Below are positions 23,259 through 31,410 of a stretch of 32,048 nucleotides of DNA, piece by piece. Source of the DNA: Kribbella antibiotica (GTDB taxonomy: Bacteria > Actinomycetota > Actinomycetes > Propionibacteriales > Kribbellaceae); the NCBI RefSeq assembly GCF_004349055.1, contig NZ_SMKX01000103.1:1-32048 (forward strand). Reading direction: 5' to 3'. Below the pieces are notes generated by a model, which saw nothing but the letters and a program-made list of their open reading frames with translations, searched no databases and was not told where the DNA came from. The number at the start of each line of letters is the position of its first letter. Position 1 is the first letter of the stretch. The position numbers and the translations under genes were made by a program.

Positions 23259-24134
23259 CTAGCGGACTGCGCTGGTGAGCCCGCGGGCCTTCAGTACCGA
23301 GTTCTCCAGCGGGCGGAAGACGAGCAGCTCGATCCCGACGCCGACCACGAAGATCAGCAGGATGCCGGCGAACACCATCGAGATGTCCGACAGCGACATG
23401 CCGTCGTGCAGGAACTGACCGAGCCCCTTGCCCAGATCCGGCGAGGTCGCGATCAGCTCGGCGGCCATCAGCGACCGCCACGAGAACGCCCAGCCCTGCT
23501 TGAGCCCACCGAGGAATCCGGGCAGCGCGGCCGGTAGCAGGATGTACCTGATCCCGTTCAAGCGACCGGCGCCGAGCGCCTTGCCGACGCGCGGCAGGAT
23601 CGGCGGCACCTGGTCCAGACCGGAGACCAGTCCGTTCGCGATCGACGGCACCGCTCCGAGCAGCACGACCCAGTAGATCGCGCCATCGGTCAGACCGAAC
23701 CACAGGATCGCGGCCGGCACCCAGGCGACCGACGGCAAGCTCTGCAGACCGGAGACCAGTGGCCCGATCCCCCGCCGTACGACGCGGATGTTGGCGATCG
23801 CGAGGCCGAGCGGAATCGCGATCACCAGCGAGATCGCGAAACCGATCACGGCGCGGTGGACCGAGACCCAGAACAGTTCGATGATCTGGCCCGTGGTGAC
23901 CAGCGTCCAGATCTGCGCCCAGACATCAGCCGGAGCCGGCAGTTTGAACTCGGGCCAGAACGCGGCCGCCCACAACACCTGCCAGACGGCGACCAGTAGC
24001 GCGACCGCACCGATCGGCGGCAACGCCCGAGCCGCGATCCGGCGGGCCAAGGACCCCTCGGTCGTGGTGATGGGCGTATCGAGTGCATCCAGCCCGGCCT
24101 CGACCGAGCCTTCTTTCACATCAAGCTGCGGCAT
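23259..24134 (-). CDS. ssuC: Sulfonate/nitrate/taurine-type ABC transporter permease (SsuC-like)
   Basis: This 291-residue inner-membrane permease has about six helices after a 40-residue cytoplasmic N-terminus. It shows the LPAPADVWAQIW lead-in of the SsuC/TauC group, the region GLQSLPSVAWVPAAILWFGLTD, and the cytoplasmic EAA-type loop ending LPAALPGFLGGLKQGWAFSW. It forms the pore of the sulfonate importer with SsuB and receives substrate from SsuA. The ATG lies 14 bp inside the end of ssuB, so the two are translationally linked. It is the last gene of the operon. Confidence 0.88.
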   Translation of the reverse strand: MPQLDVKEGSVEAGLDALDTPITTTEGSLARRIAARALPPIGAVALLVAVWQVLWAAAFWPEFKLPAPADVWAQIWTLVTTGQIIELFWVSVHRAVIGFAISLVIAIPLGLAIANIRVVRRGIGPLVSGLQSLPSVAWVPAAILWFGLTDGAIYWVVLLGAVPSIANGLVSGLDQVPPILPRVGKALGAGRLNGIRYILLPAALPGFLGGLKQGWAFSWRSLMAAELIATSPDLGKGLGQFLHDGMSLSDISMVFAGILLIFVVGVGIELLVFRPLENSVLKARGLTSAVR

Positions 24135-24927
24135 GACTGCTGATCACCTTGCGCAGTTCGGCGTTGATCTCGTCGATAGCCCCGGCCTCGTCGGCTCCGG
24201 CCAGTCCCTGGACATCCCACTCGCGAACGACGCGGCCGGGCCGCGACGACAGCAGCACGACGCGCTGGCCGAGCCGCACTGCCTCACGAACGTCATGCGT
24301 CACGAACAGAATCGCCGTACCGGTGGCTTCCCAGATCCGCAGCAGCTCACCCTGCAGAACATCGCGAGTGATCGCGTCGAGCGCAGAGAACGGCTCATCC
24401 ATCAGCAGCAGCGACGGCTTGCCCGCGCCGGAGCCGGTGTTGTCGGTGGTCGACGCGAGCGCGCGGGCCAGCGCGACCCGCTGCCGCATCCCGCCGGACA
24501 GCTCATGCGGACGCTTGTCGCCGAGACCGGACAGCCGCACCAGATCAAGCAGCTCGGCTGCCTTGGCCCGACGCTCTGCCTTCGGTACGCCGGCCATCCG
24601 CAACGGCAGCTCGATATTTCCGGCCGCCGTCAGCCACGGCATCAGCGCAGCCTCCTGGAACACGACCGCCGGCCGGGACGAGCTGAGCTCGATCCGGCCG
24701 CTGGTCGGCGCATCCAGACCCGCCACCAGGTTCAGCAGGGTGCTCTTACCGCACCCCGACGCCCCGAGCAGGCAGACGAACTCACCGGCGCGGACCTCAA
24801 GGTCCACACCGTCCAACGCCACGACCGCCTTCCGGCCGGTCCCGAACGCCTTCCCCACTTGATGAAAACGCACCGGACGCACCACGTTCTCACTCACCGT
24901 GCGGGCTGCCTCGACTGTCGCGGTCAT
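24121..24927 (-). CDS. ssuB: Sulfonate-type ABC transporter ATP-binding protein (SsuB-like)
   Basis: This 268-residue ATPase energises sulfonate uptake. It has Walker A LGASGCGKST, the SsuB/TauB-type Q-loop VVFQEAALMPWL, signature LSGGMRQRVALARAL, Walker B LLLMDEPFSALD and H-loop FVTHDVREAV. The ATG at 24927 overlaps the TGA of a 40-codon ORF (ATGA), and GGAGG lies 5 nt upstream within a 12-bp palindrome TCCAGGCCTGGA (24934-24945). It belongs with ssuA and ssuC; no ssuD-type monooxygenase gene is in view, so sulfonate cleavage must be encoded elsewhere. Confidence 0.92.
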   Translation of the reverse strand: MTATVEAARTVSENVVRPVRFHQVGKAFGTGRKAVVALDGVDLEVRAGEFVCLLGASGCGKSTLLNLVAGLDAPTSGRIELSSSRPAVVFQEAALMPWLTAAGNIELPLRMAGVPKAERRAKAAELLDLVRLSGLGDKRPHELSGGMRQRVALARALASTTDNTGSGAGKPSLLLMDEPFSALDAITRDVLQGELLRIWEATGTAILFVTHDVREAVRLGQRVVLLSSRPGRVVREWDVQGLAGADEAGAIDEINAELRKVISSHAAA

Positions 24928-25046
24928 GGGGCCTCCAGGCCTGGACTGAGGAGTGTAGGGAGCGAAGCGACTGGAGCGACGAGGGAAGGACTGGAGTTAA
25001 AGCCCCATGAGCCGCCGCGCCGGAGGCGTGGCATGTGCACAGTCAT
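24924..25046 (-). CDS. Small 40-codon ORF between ssuA and ssuB, coupled to ssuB
   Basis: The ATG at 25046 follows GAGGAGG with 6-nt spacing, one of the best ribosome binding sites in the window, and the TGA overlaps the ssuB ATG. The peptide begins MTVHMPRLRRGGSWGF, a basic head, and continues as a Ser/Pro/Leu-rich tail (SSPSLVAPVASLPTLLSPG). The tail is coded by an unusual stretch with GACTGGAG repeated (24954-25000 region), which looks like a dispersed intergenic repeat. It may be a real small protein, a translational relay that keeps ribosomes moving from ssuA to ssuB, or chance. It is too short for homology reasoning by eye. Confidence 0.45.
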   Translation of the reverse strand: MTVHMPRLRRGGSWGFNSSPSLVAPVASLPTLLSPGLEAP

Positions 25047-25072
25047 GGTCTGCCTCCTCGATCTGGGGTGGG

Positions 25073-26155
25073 TTACTTGGTGTCGAGACCGGCGGCGTCG
25101 ACGGTCGGCTTGCCGGCCTTGGCCAGTACGTCGTTCAGCGGGCCGAGGTCGGCGAAGCCGGAGACCTTCGGTGCTTCCTTGGCGATGCCGGCCGCGACCT
25201 GGTCCTTGGCCAGCTGCGGGAAGGTCGCCGAGATCGGGTCCGCGGTGATCTCGATGTTGCTGAACGCGCGGTCGATCACGGCCGGCTTCAGGGACTTGCC
25301 GGTCAGTTCCTTCAGTTGCTTGTTCACCGCGGTCTTCGCGGCGGCCTGGTCCTTGTTGGCGAAGTCGATCGAGGCGACGAGCCCGCTGAGCAGCGCCTTC
25401 ACCGTCTCCGGGTGCTCCTGCAGGAACTGCGTGCGCACGATCAGCACCGTGGTCGGGAACTTGCCGTCGGGCCAGATGGTCTTCTCGTCGAGCAGCACCT
25501 TCGCACCGGCGTCGAGGACGAGCCGCGACGACCAGGGCTCGGGCAGCCAGGCGGCGTCCACCTTGCCCTCCTTGAACGCGTCCAGCGTCTGGGCGTTCTC
25601 GAGGTTGGTGACGGTGACCTTGCCGGTCAGGCCCTTCTCGGCGAGCCACTTCTTCAGCGACACGTCTTGCGTGTTGCCGAGCTGCGGGGTGACCACGCGC
25701 TTGCCGATCAGGTCCTCGGGCTTGTTGATCCCCGGCTTAACCACCAGCTGCGCGCCGCCGGACGTCGCACCGGCGATCAGGCGGACGGCCTCACCGTTCG
25801 ACTTCGCGAAGGCGTTGATGGCCGGGCCGGAGCCGATGAAGCTCGCGTCCAGCGAACCGCCGAGCAGCGCACCGACCGCCTCCGGACCGGCGTTGAACTT
25901 GGTCGGCACCAGCTTGGTGCTCCCGAGGTCCTTCGTGAACAGGTTCTGGTCCAGGCCCACCAGCGCGGCGGCGTGGGTGACGTTCGGGAAGTAGCCGAGC
26001 CGGAGCTCGGTGGCCGGGCCCTTGCCGGTGGCGGCGACGGGCGTGTCCTTGCCCTCCGCCCGGCTGCAGCCCGCGGCGACTACTGCCAGGGACAGGGCAA
26101 CCGCGGACGCGGCAAGCAGACGGCGACGGGCAGGACGGAAGCTGGAGATGCGCAC
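25073..26155 (-). CDS. ssuA: Sulfonate ABC transporter substrate-binding lipoprotein (SsuA-like)
   Basis: The 360-residue product binds sulfonates outside the cell and delivers them to SsuBC. The signal VRISSFRPARRRLLAASAVA ends in the lipobox VVAAGC (lipid anchor). The mature protein follows the NMT1/SsuA fold: LRLGYFPNVTHAAALVGLDQ, a GALLGGSLDASFIGSGPA segment, and VDAAWLPEPWSSRLV. The GTG at 26155 was chosen because it begins the signal peptide and has AAGG close upstream; the longer frame is an out-of-frame read of the leader region. The gene is preceded by a leader peptide and an inverted repeat covering its ribosome binding site, which suggests control by sulfur or cysteine status. Nitrate or taurine as substrate cannot be ruled out. 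Confidence 0.9.
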   Translation of the reverse strand: MRISSFRPARRRLLAASAVALSLAVVAAGCSRAEGKDTPVAATGKGPATELRLGYFPNVTHAAALVGLDQNLFTKDLGSTKLVPTKFNAGPEAVGALLGGSLDASFIGSGPAINAFAKSNGEAVRLIAGATSGGAQLVVKPGINKPEDLIGKRVVTPQLGNTQDVSLKKWLAEKGLTGKVTVTNLENAQTLDAFKEGKVDAAWLPEPWSSRLVLDAGAKVLLDEKTIWPDGKFPTTVLIVRTQFLQEHPETVKALLSGLVASIDFANKDQAAAKTAVNKQLKELTGKSLKPAVIDRAFSNIEITADPISATFPQLAKDQVAAGIAKEAPKVSGFADLGPLNDVLAKAGKPTVDAAGLDTK

Positions 26156-26159
26156 AGGA

Positions 26160-26230
26160 GACCTTCGGTGGATGCGGGCGGCCGGAAACGGCCACGGGCG
26201 AGCATGGAGCTGAGTGCAACGCCGAAGGTC
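26160..26230 (-). promoter_or_regulatory. Inverted repeat masking the ssuA ribosome binding site
   Basis: On the minus strand GACCTTCGG (26230-26222) is perfectly complementary to CCGAAGGTC (26168-26160), 53 nt apart. The distal arm contains the AAGG of ssuA, and the proximal arm begins inside the leader stop codon TGA (26231-26229). A ribosome finishing the leader would cover that arm and free the ssuA site. This mechanism is an inference from the layout. Confidence 0.5.
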
Positions 26231-26315
26231 AACAGGTCGCAGAGGCGACGCGGAGCAGGTCGACATGCCGACGGCGCGTGAGCGCGTCGGCTGGCCGGTT
26301 GGCGGTGACCTGCAT
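26229..26315 (-). CDS. Sulfur-gene leader peptide (RHVDLLR...C type)
   Basis: This ORF encodes 28 residues ending RRRHVDLLRVASATC before TGA. The R-H-V-D-L-x-R-x-x-S/A-x-x-C signature is that of the putative leader peptides I recall upstream of sulfonate, sulfate and cysteine genes in actinobacteria. The cysteine codon is the last before the stop, so its decoding may report cysteine supply, as described for cysteine-rich leader ORFs in mycobacteria. The ATG at 26315 has only a weak GGA upstream. It lies out of frame with ssuA, 74 nt before it, and is missed by automatic callers. Confidence 0.8.
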   Translation of the reverse strand: MQVTANRPADALTRRRHVDLLRVASATC

Positions 26316-26351
26316 GTGTCCATGAAAGCGGACAAAGTCCATCAACAGCCT

Positions 26352-26357
26352 GTTATA
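26352..26357 (-). promoter_or_regulatory. Probable -10 box of the ssu operon
   Basis: TATAAC on the minus strand (26357-26352), in the only AT-rich patch between the M1 peptidase gene and the leader ORF. It is 37 nt upstream of the leader ATG. No convincing -35 is seen. Confidence 0.4.
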
Positions 26358-26394
26358 TCGCCATTCGAGACAGAAATTCAGGAAGTGAGACGGA

Positions 26395-27786
26395 TCAGGC
26401 CGGGTACGGCGGCGTCTTCGCTCCGTAGATCCAGTCCTTGACGTACGACGTCAGGTCCTGGCCCGACACCTCGTTGACCACATCGATGTAGTCCTGGGTC
26501 GACGCGGCCTGGTTCCGGAACCGGTTGAAGAAGGTCTTCTCGATCGTTTGAAAGGTCGTGACGCCGAGCTTCTGGCGCAGCGCGTAGAGCGCGACCGCGC
26601 CACCCGGGTTCGTGCCGAAGAGAATTCCGTTCAGGTCGGTCACTCGCCCGGGCGGCCCGTACTTCGGTCGCTCCTCGGAGTCGAACTGCCACGCGTCCCG
26701 CATGAAGTCGTCGAGCTTCCGAGCGCCCTTCGCGTCGTGGTAGAGCCCGGTGTAGTACGCCGCGTGGCCCTCACTCAGCCACATGTCGTCCCAGCTCTTC
26801 ACCGACACCGCGTTCCCGAAGTACTGGTGGACAAGCTCGTGAATCATCGTGCCGTCATTGCCGTCGGCCGGGCCGGTCAGATAGTCCGCGTTGAACATCG
26901 ACAGCGTCGCGCTCTCCAGCGCGTACCCCGTGACGCCGCCGACGCCCAGGACGCCGTACGTCTCGAACGGGTACGGCGCTCCGATCGCCTGCTCGACCCA
27001 TTTCAGGTGCTCGTTGACGAGACCCACGCGGGCGCCGGCGTCCTTGGCTTTCGAGCTGTCGACAAAACTGCGCAGCGGGAGTCCGTGCGGCCCGGTGGCC
27101 TTGAACTCGGTCAGGTGCCCGACCGCGAGCTGCGCGACGTGGGTCGGAATCGGGTCCCGCGTTCCGAACACGTACGTCGTACGGCCGGCCTTGGTCCGCT
27201 GTGATCGCAGTGTCCCGTTGGCGACCGCCTGGTATCCCTTCGGAACGCTCACCCGGAAGCTGACCTTCGCCTTGTCGCTCGGGATGTCGTTCATCGGGAA
27301 GAACAGATGCGAGCGGTTCGGCTGGCCCATCAGCTCGAAGCCACCATCCCAGTCCGTCCAGTGGTCGAAGTTGTCCTGCTCCGGGAACGACGGCGACTTC
27401 GGCTCCAGCGAGCGGTCGGCGACGAAGGTGATGCGCGTCCGGAACGGCAGCCCCCTGAGCAGCGGGATCCGCGGCGAGACGGTCAGCTTCTCCAAGGTGT
27501 TGTCCAGGCGGAACTCGGCAGCGAGTCCGTTAACGGTCACCGACTTCACTTGCCGCGCCACTGCATCGAGGGTGAAGGTGGACAGGCCTTGCTCCGCGCG
27601 AGCGACGATGTCCACCGAGGCCGGCATCTTCGGCTGACCGGGGTAATAGTCATAGGCGACGTTGTACGACTGCACGTCGTACCCGGTGTTCCCGAGTCCG
27701 GGCAGGAGGCGTTCCGCTGCCTGTGCTGTGGTGGACGACGTGAACAGCATCACTCCACACAGTGCAGCGAGACCGAACTTCCTCAT
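26395..27786 (-). CDS. Secreted M1 family zinc metallopeptidase
   Basis: This 463-residue aminopeptidase-type protease is exported by the signal MRKFGLAALCGVMLFTSSTT ending near TAQA-A. An N-terminal beta-saddle domain precedes the thermolysin-like domain. Zinc ligands are His316, His320 (HELVHQYFG) and Glu339 (WLSEGHAAYY), with the catalytic Glu317, spaced exactly as in the family. The substrate-side GAMEN motif reads YALESATLSM. It is shorter than classical PepN because it lacks the C-terminal helical domain, as many actinobacterial exported members do. The ATG has AGAGGAAAG upstream. It is divergent from the GH78 gene by 94 bp. Its peptide substrates are unknown. Confidence 0.9.
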   Translation of the reverse strand: MRKFGLAALCGVMLFTSSTTAQAAERLLPGLGNTGYDVQSYNVAYDYYPGQPKMPASVDIVARAEQGLSTFTLDAVARQVKSVTVNGLAAEFRLDNTLEKLTVSPRIPLLRGLPFRTRITFVADRSLEPKSPSFPEQDNFDHWTDWDGGFELMGQPNRSHLFFPMNDIPSDKAKVSFRVSVPKGYQAVANGTLRSQRTKAGRTTYVFGTRDPIPTHVAQLAVGHLTEFKATGPHGLPLRSFVDSSKAKDAGARVGLVNEHLKWVEQAIGAPYPFETYGVLGVGGVTGYALESATLSMFNADYLTGPADGNDGTMIHELVHQYFGNAVSVKSWDDMWLSEGHAAYYTGLYHDAKGARKLDDFMRDAWQFDSEERPKYGPPGRVTDLNGILFGTNPGGAVALYALRQKLGVTTFQTIEKTFFNRFRNQAASTQDYIDVVNEVSGQDLTSYVKDWIYGAKTPPYPA

Positions 27787-27880
27787 GAGCTTTCCTCTCA
27801 GGCTTGCTGATGGGTCATGCAGCAGGTAATCAGGGAGGACATATCGTCCCCGTAGACTTTTTGCTGAGGAGCCGCCGCCG

Positions 27881-30433
27881 ATGCTCGTCGCGTCACTGAA
27901 GGCCGAGTACGCCGTCCGTCCGCTAGGGACCGATGTCGACCGGCCCCGATTCAGTTGGATCGCCAGTGCTCCGGGGTATGGGGCTGTCCAGACGGCGTAC
28001 CAGCTGAGAGTCGGGTCCTGGGACTCCGGCAAGGTGACGTCGTCGCGATCATTCGGGGTCGAGTACGACGGTCCGGCGTTGACGCCGCGGACTCGGTATC
28101 AGTGGAGCGTTCGGGTCTGGGACGGCTCGGACCGTGCGAGTGAGTGGGCTGCTGAGGAGTGGTTCGAGACCGGGCTGCTGGGCGAAGGTTTCGGGGCGGC
28201 TCAGTGGATTGGTGGCGAGACGTCTTCTGCTCCCCTGCTCCGGCGCGCATTCAGCGTCGACGGGACGGTCCGGAGCGCTCGGCTGTATGCGAGCGGCCTC
28301 GGGTACGCCGAGCTGCGGATCAACGGTCAGGCGGTGACTGACGCCGTACTGGATCCGGGGTTCACCGACTACGGCCGCACGGTTCTCTACGTCACGCACG
28401 ATGTGACCACGTTGCTGCAGTCTGGTGAGAATGCGGTCGGCGCTGAGCTCGGGCGCGGGTTCTTCGGGATGAACACCCCGAACGTGTGGCGGTGGCACAC
28501 CGCGCCGTGGACTGCCGAGCCGCGGCTGATCGCGCGTCTCGTCATCGAGTACGACGATGATCGCGTCGCCGAGGTGGTCACCGACGAGGCCTGGCGCATC
28601 ACGGGTGGGCCGACACTGTCTGATTCGCTCTACACCGGCGAGACGTACGACGCCCGTCGCGCGCTGCCGGGGTGGGACTCGGCCAGCTTTGCCGACTCCG
28701 CCTGGTCGCCGGTCGACGTGGTTGACGCGCCTTCCGGTCAGCTGCGGGCGCAGGAGCATGAGCCGATTCGGGTGGTTGAGACTGTTGCCCCGGTTTCGGT
28801 TGATCAGGTGCGGCCTGGTGTGTGGATTGCTGACTGCGGGCGTACGACGGCTGGGTGGGTCCGGTTGCGGGTGAGTGCGCCGGCTGGGACGACGGTCAGC
28901 CTGACGTACGGCGAGACGGTTGCCGACGGCAACGTGGTTGCGGTGAACGGGCATGTTGAGGGTGACCGGATTCAGCGCGACGAATACATCGCGGCAGGGT
29001 CCGGGGTTGAAGTGTGGGAGCCGCGCTTCTCCTACAAGGGCTTCCGCTACGTGCAGATCGAGGGCGCGCAACCTGAGGTGGAATTGCGGGTCGTGAACTC
29101 CGACGTGCGGTCGGTGACGGCGTTCGCGTCAACAGAGCCGGCGTACGAGCAGTTCGAGCAGGCGATGCGGCTGACGGTGCTGAGCAACCTGCATGGGATC
29201 CCGACCGACACGCCTTTCTACGAGAAGAACGGCTGGACCGGGGACGCGCAGGTTGGTGCGCCGACCATGCTCGCGACGCTGGATCTGGCGCGGTTCTTCA
29301 CCAAGTGGCTGGGCGACATCCGCGACAGCCAGGCGCAATCCGGGCAGCTGCCGGTGATCATCCCGACCAACGGCTGGGGTTTCACCGAGCTCTCCCCCGC
29401 GACCGAATGGCCGACCGTCTACCCGATCCTGCTGCACGAAATGCACCGCGCGTACGGCGACGAGCGGCTGCTGCGGGAGCACTGGGACTCGCTCACTCGC
29501 TACCTGGAATGGGAGCTTGACCGGGTCGAGGACGGGCTCTCCGTCAGTGTGCTCGGCGACTGGCTCCCACCCGGCTACAGCGACGGCCCGGCGCCGGAAG
29601 ACCGCCGCCTGACCGGTACGGCGTACCTGTATCGCGCCATGCTCGCGGCTGCGGAGATCGGGGACCTGCTGGGCAAGCCGCACGACTACCGCAAGGCCGC
29701 GGCGTCGCTGGCGGACGGGTTGAACCGGACGTTCCTCGATCGGGAACTGGCCGTCTATCGAAGCGCTGACGATCCGGACTACCGGCAGACGTCGAACGTC
29801 GTACCGCTTGCCTTCGGCATCGTTCCATCAGATCTGGCCGACCGGGTTGCGGCCAACCTGGCGGCGGATGTCGAGTCGCGTGGGTTCCACCTGAACACTG
29901 GGTGCCTCGGGGTCGGCGTGCTGCTGCCGGTATTGACGGCGTACGGATATGGCGACGCGGCAACAAAGGTGGCGCTGCAGCGGAGCTACCCCAGCTGGGG
30001 TTACTGGTTCGACCAGGGCGCGGACACGATGTGGGAGATGTGGGAGGCCGACTCGCGGTCGCGTAACCACTACTTCCAGGGGACGGTCGTGCAGTGGATC
30101 CTCGAGAACGTCGCCGGGCTGCGGAACGGCGGTACGGGCTGGGAGCGGATCGTCGTGCGGCCGGATGCGCGCGGAGAGACTGGCTCGGCGAGTGTTCGGA
30201 CGTCAACGATTCGCGGACAGGTCGCCGTGATGTGGCGACGGAAGAGCCGGGTGTTCGCGCTCGAGGTGCACGTGCCGGTCGGGGTGACGGCGGAGGTACA
30301 TGTGCCGTCCGAATCCGCCTCCGACGTGGCCGCCGTACCGCAGTCGTTGGCGGGTGAGGCGACATACGAGGACGGGTACACGATCTACACGGTGGGCGCC
30401 GGGATCTGGAACTTCACGAGCCGGACCGCTTGA
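27881..30433 (+). CDS. Alpha-L-rhamnosidase, glycoside hydrolase family 78
   Basis: This 850-residue enzyme removes terminal alpha-L-rhamnose from plant glycosides or polysaccharides. An N-terminal fibronectin-III-like domain (about 1-95) precedes the beta domains typical of GH78 (about 110-390) and the (alpha/alpha)6 barrel (about 400-750). The general acid lies in DTPFYEKNGWTGDAQV (Glu of YEKNGW) and the base region is WEMWEADSRSRNHYF, both intact. There is no signal peptide, so it should act inside the cell on imported oligosaccharides. The ATG has GAGGA 10 nt upstream. It is a lone gene here with no rhamnose transporter nearby, and its end overlaps trmB by 20 bp. Confidence 0.93.
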   Translation: MLVASLKAEYAVRPLGTDVDRPRFSWIASAPGYGAVQTAYQLRVGSWDSGKVTSSRSFGVEYDGPALTPRTRYQWSVRVWDGSDRASEWAAEEWFETGLLGEGFGAAQWIGGETSSAPLLRRAFSVDGTVRSARLYASGLGYAELRINGQAVTDAVLDPGFTDYGRTVLYVTHDVTTLLQSGENAVGAELGRGFFGMNTPNVWRWHTAPWTAEPRLIARLVIEYDDDRVAEVVTDEAWRITGGPTLSDSLYTGETYDARRALPGWDSASFADSAWSPVDVVDAPSGQLRAQEHEPIRVVETVAPVSVDQVRPGVWIADCGRTTAGWVRLRVSAPAGTTVSLTYGETVADGNVVAVNGHVEGDRIQRDEYIAAGSGVEVWEPRFSYKGFRYVQIEGAQPEVELRVVNSDVRSVTAFASTEPAYEQFEQAMRLTVLSNLHGIPTDTPFYEKNGWTGDAQVGAPTMLATLDLARFFTKWLGDIRDSQAQSGQLPVIIPTNGWGFTELSPATEWPTVYPILLHEMHRAYGDERLLREHWDSLTRYLEWELDRVEDGLSVSVLGDWLPPGYSDGPAPEDRRLTGTAYLYRAMLAAAEIGDLLGKPHDYRKAAASLADGLNRTFLDRELAVYRSADDPDYRQTSNVVPLAFGIVPSDLADRVAANLAADVESRGFHLNTGCLGVGVLLPVLTAYGYGDAATKVALQRSYPSWGYWFDQGADTMWEMWEADSRSRNHYFQGTVVQWILENVAGLRNGGTGWERIVVRPDARGETGSASVRTSTIRGQVAVMWRRKSRVFALEVHVPVGVTAEVHVPSESASDVAAVPQSLAGEATYEDGYTIYTVGAGIWNFTSRTA

Positions 30434-31112
30434 CGTAGATCAGGTCGCGCACCACACGCCCCTCGGCCTGCGCCCGCGACTCGAACTTGGTGACCGGTCG
30501 CCATTCGGGTCGCGGGGCCCAGCCGTCGTACTGGTTCTGCAGCGTCGGCTCGCCGTCGCACACCGCGAGCATCTGGTCGGCGTAGTGCTCCCAATCTGTT
30601 GCCAAGTGCAACGTTCCACCGGGGCGGAGGCGCGAGGCAACGAGCGCGATGAACGCCGGGGCGACCAGCCGCCGCTTGTGGTGCTTCGTCTTCGGCCATG
30701 GGTCGGGGAAGAAGATCCGGACGCCGTCCAGCCCAGCGGGCTCCACGCGATCGGTCAGGAATTTTATGGCGTCGCCCTGCAGGAGCCGCAGGTTCTCAAG
30801 GTCGTACTTCTCGGCCAGCATCATCAGCTGACCCAGCCCAGCCGTGTACACCTCGGCCGCGAGGTGGTTGACCTCCGGCGCCGCCACCGCGAGCTGCGCG
30901 GTCCCCTCGCCCATCCCCGAGCCGATCTCCAGAATGGTCGGCGCCGCGCGCCCGAACCACTTCGCCAGATCCGTCGGCCCCGCAGGCAGATCCTCCAGCT
31001 TCGAGCCCAGCGCGGACCAGTGCTCATCCCAGGCTCGCCGCTGCCCGGCCGTCATCCGCACCCCACGCTGCGTGGTGCTAGGCACACCCCGCCGCGTCTT
31101 CCGCTCCGTCAT
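30414..31112 (-). CDS. trmB: tRNA (guanine46-N7)-methyltransferase
   Basis: TrmB methylates G46 in the variable loop of many tRNAs using SAM. The product, about 232 residues, shows the SAM loop ILEIGSGMGEGTAQLA, the signature FFPDPWPKTKHHKRRLV and the C-terminal GGTLHLATDWEHYADQML. The ATG at 31112 gives MTERKTRRGVPSTTQRGV, the basic N-terminus usual in actinobacteria; a GTG two codons earlier or further upstream starts are possible because the GGAG is almost touching the ATG. It is convergent with and overlaps the GH78 gene. Confidence 0.93.
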   Translation of the reverse strand: MTERKTRRGVPSTTQRGVRMTAGQRRAWDEHWSALGSKLEDLPAGPTDLAKWFGRAAPTILEIGSGMGEGTAQLAVAAPEVNHLAAEVYTAGLGQLMMLAEKYDLENLRLLQGDAIKFLTDRVEPAGLDGVRIFFPDPWPKTKHHKRRLVAPAFIALVASRLRPGGTLHLATDWEHYADQMLAVCDGEPTLQNQYDGWAPRPEWRPVTKFESRAQAEGRVVRDLIYVKRSGS

Positions 31113-31173
31113 CTCCACCAGCCCCAGTTTACGAGAACCCCGGCCGCCCACCTGCCCCGGTCTCCCGCCCTCG

Positions 31174-31310
31174 CCTTGAGCACCCCTCAGTCATTTCGCA
31201 GCCCGGATAGTGGCTGGTGGGGACACAAAGCACGTTCGCCCGTCAGCCTTGAGCACCCCTCAGTCATCTGGGCAGGCGAAATATGGCTGATGGGAGCACA
31301 AAGCGCCTCG
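31174..31310. repeat. Tandem duplication, 73-bp period, two copies
   Basis: The segment starting CCTTGAGCACCCCTCAGTCA at 31174 recurs at 31247, exactly 73 bp on. The copies share the first 21 bases, TGGCTG.TGGG and CACAAAGC, with substitutions in between. Both contain a short CAG..CC / GG.CTG hairpin potential. No reading frame is supported. It starts the non-coding region between trmB and the probable glnE. Confidence 0.8.
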
Positions 31311-31324
31311 CCGTACGGCGAGGC
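31305..31324. repeat. 20-bp perfect palindrome
   Basis: GCCTCGCCGTACGGCGAGGC reads the same on both strands. It lies directly at the end of the second 73-bp copy. It can form a 9- to 10-bp cruciform or hairpin, but no T-run follows on either strand. Confidence 0.7.
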
Positions 31325-31410
31325 TGCCCAAGGTGCACGGATTCCCCGACATGTGTCGCCCTCCCGGTCCCTCACCCCGCTAAGGGGATGTCCCCCGGCT
31401 CCAGGTCGCC

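Noticed and set aside
24934..24945. TCCAGGCCTGGA palindrome as an operator of ssuB
   Set aside because: It covers the Shine-Dalgarno region inside an operon and is likely by chance in GC-rich coding DNA; noted only in the ssuB entry.
26156..26394. SAM or other known sulfur riboswitch upstream of ssuA
   Set aside because: The conserved helices of SAM riboswitches were not found; the leader peptide and repeat explain the region better.
27801..27860. Short inverted repeats (TGCTG/CAGCA, GGAC/GTCC) between the M1 peptidase and GH78 genes
   Set aside because: The arms are only 4-5 bp and expected by chance in this base composition.
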